Assembly (NCBI GenBank): GCA_900604495.1
Contig: UWOR01000001.1
Location: 248,001-312,000 of the forward strand
DNA from: Desulfovibrio sp. Marseille-P6017
GTDB lineage: Bacteria > Bacillota_A > Clostridia > Peptostreptococcales > Peptostreptococcaceae
Length of the DNA: 64,000 bases
Reading direction: 5' to 3'
Of this stretch, positions 63,479 through 64,000 are shown one piece after another. The notes under the pieces were generated by a model that saw only the letters and a list, made by a program, of their open reading frames with translations, did no database searches and was not told the DNA's origin. The position numbers and the translations under genes were made by a program. How positions within the stretch are numbered: the stretch's first letter is position 1; the number at the start of each line of letters is the position of its first letter.

Positions 63479-64000
63479 TTATATCTCTAAAATTTTCTCT
63501 TTTTTAATTCTTTTTACAATCATAAGTCCTAATATTCCAACTAATATAACGTATATTAGATGTAAACTATACTTGTAATAATAAGTAGAAGTTAAATATT
63601 TCATCCCCATATTATTTAACCATGTTCCAAGTACAAATAAAAGTGGTATTTGAATACCTATGGCACTTATATATGTATTTACTTTCGATGATACCAAAAT
63701 AGCTATCATACATGTTATAAATGCAATAATATAATTTAAAATTACTGATAAAATTATATATTGTCCAAAAGTCATATCATACCAAGATGCCATATCACTT
63801 ATAGCTGAGTTTATACTACAATCCCAGAACATATATGTATTATTTGATTTATAAACTATAAATAATATACCTAGCTGTACTGTTGCTATTATAAATGATG
63901 ATATTATACTTGCTATTATTTTCTTTTTAAAAAGTTTTCGTCCTATATTTGAACTATATTGAAGATAATTAACTTTATTTTTATTATCATTTATGAAAAT
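63479..64000 (-). CDS. Polytopic membrane protein, ABC-2 permease-like, 5' end outside the window
   Basis: The frame is open from the window edge to the stop at 63479, giving at least 173 residues. An in-frame ATG at 63832 is internal, because 56 more codons continue upstream without a stop. At least four hydrophobic helices are seen (IIASIISSFIIATVQLGIL, ILSVILNYIIAFITCMIAIL, AIGIQIPLLFVLGTWL, LIYVILVGILGLMIV), ending with a basic tail. The plan resembles the C-terminal half of an ABC-2 type permease, but no family is certain. Confidence 0.6.
   Translation of the reverse strand: MFINDNKNKVNYLQYSSNIGRKLFKKKIIASIISSFIIATVQLGILFIVYKSNNTYMFWDCSINSAISDMASWYDMTFGQYIILSVILNYIIAFITCMIAILVSSKVNTYISAIGIQIPLLFVLGTWLNNMGMKYLTSTYYYKYSLHLIYVILVGILGLMIVKRIKKEKILEI

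Overview
The window is chromosomal DNA from an AT-rich, spore-forming, anaerobic Firmicute. Spore genes (SpoVD-type PBP, SpoVE-type SEDS protein, alpha/beta SASP), pyruvate:ferredoxin oxidoreductase, two FeoA genes plus FeoB, class III fructose bisphosphatase and the content of the division cluster all point to Peptostreptococcaceae (relatives of Clostridioides, Romboutsia and Paraclostridium). I cannot fix the genus. No tRNA, rRNA, CRISPR array, phage or insertion sequence was seen.

Layout. 7-12434 (minus strand) is the division and cell wall cluster: ftsL, spoVD, murF, mraY, murD, spoVE, murG, murA, ftsQ and two DUF881 genes. 12724-17502 is a catabolic module: isoaspartyl dipeptidase, NhaC-family transporter and a sigma-54 activator, with a clear -24/-12 promoter before nhaC. 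This module lies between ftsL and rsmH, genes that are usually adjacent; rsmH follows in a cpsB-lgt-rsmH operon (17671-20172). 20372-25346 (plus) is a two-component/ABC-2 transporter locus in decay: the kinase has two nonsense codons and a frameshift, one permease has a frameshift, and the ATPase start follows a perfect 19-bp hairpin that contains its ribosome binding site.

25382-29063 holds an M16 peptidase pair and a membrane-anchored protein with chelatase-like features. 29256-31784 holds ychF, a GNAT acetyltransferase and an exported superoxide dismutase. 31849-35440 is the most informative metabolic locus: murE without the DAP-type DNPR arginine, an aspartate/glutamate racemase, and a close match to the D-aspartate ligase of Enterococcus faecium. 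Together they predict an L-Lys-(D-Asp) type peptidoglycan crossbridge. An unrecognised beta-propeller-like protein follows at 35667-37160.

37218-40352 is a glucose-family PTS IIABC gene and its LicT-type antiterminator, each preceded by a RAT site and an overlapping terminator. Then come fbp, the Feo iron operon (with a 50-residue Cys-rich protein and two Fur boxes at its promoter), a signal-less DUF11 protein with an unknown partner, PFOR, deoC, an HxlR regulator, pduL and the aroC-aroB-aroA operon. The end of the window carries a GAF/PP2C phosphatase operon, several unknown small proteins, a SASP, an HI0933-family flavoprotein, a PAP2 phosphatase and a membrane protein cut by the window edge.
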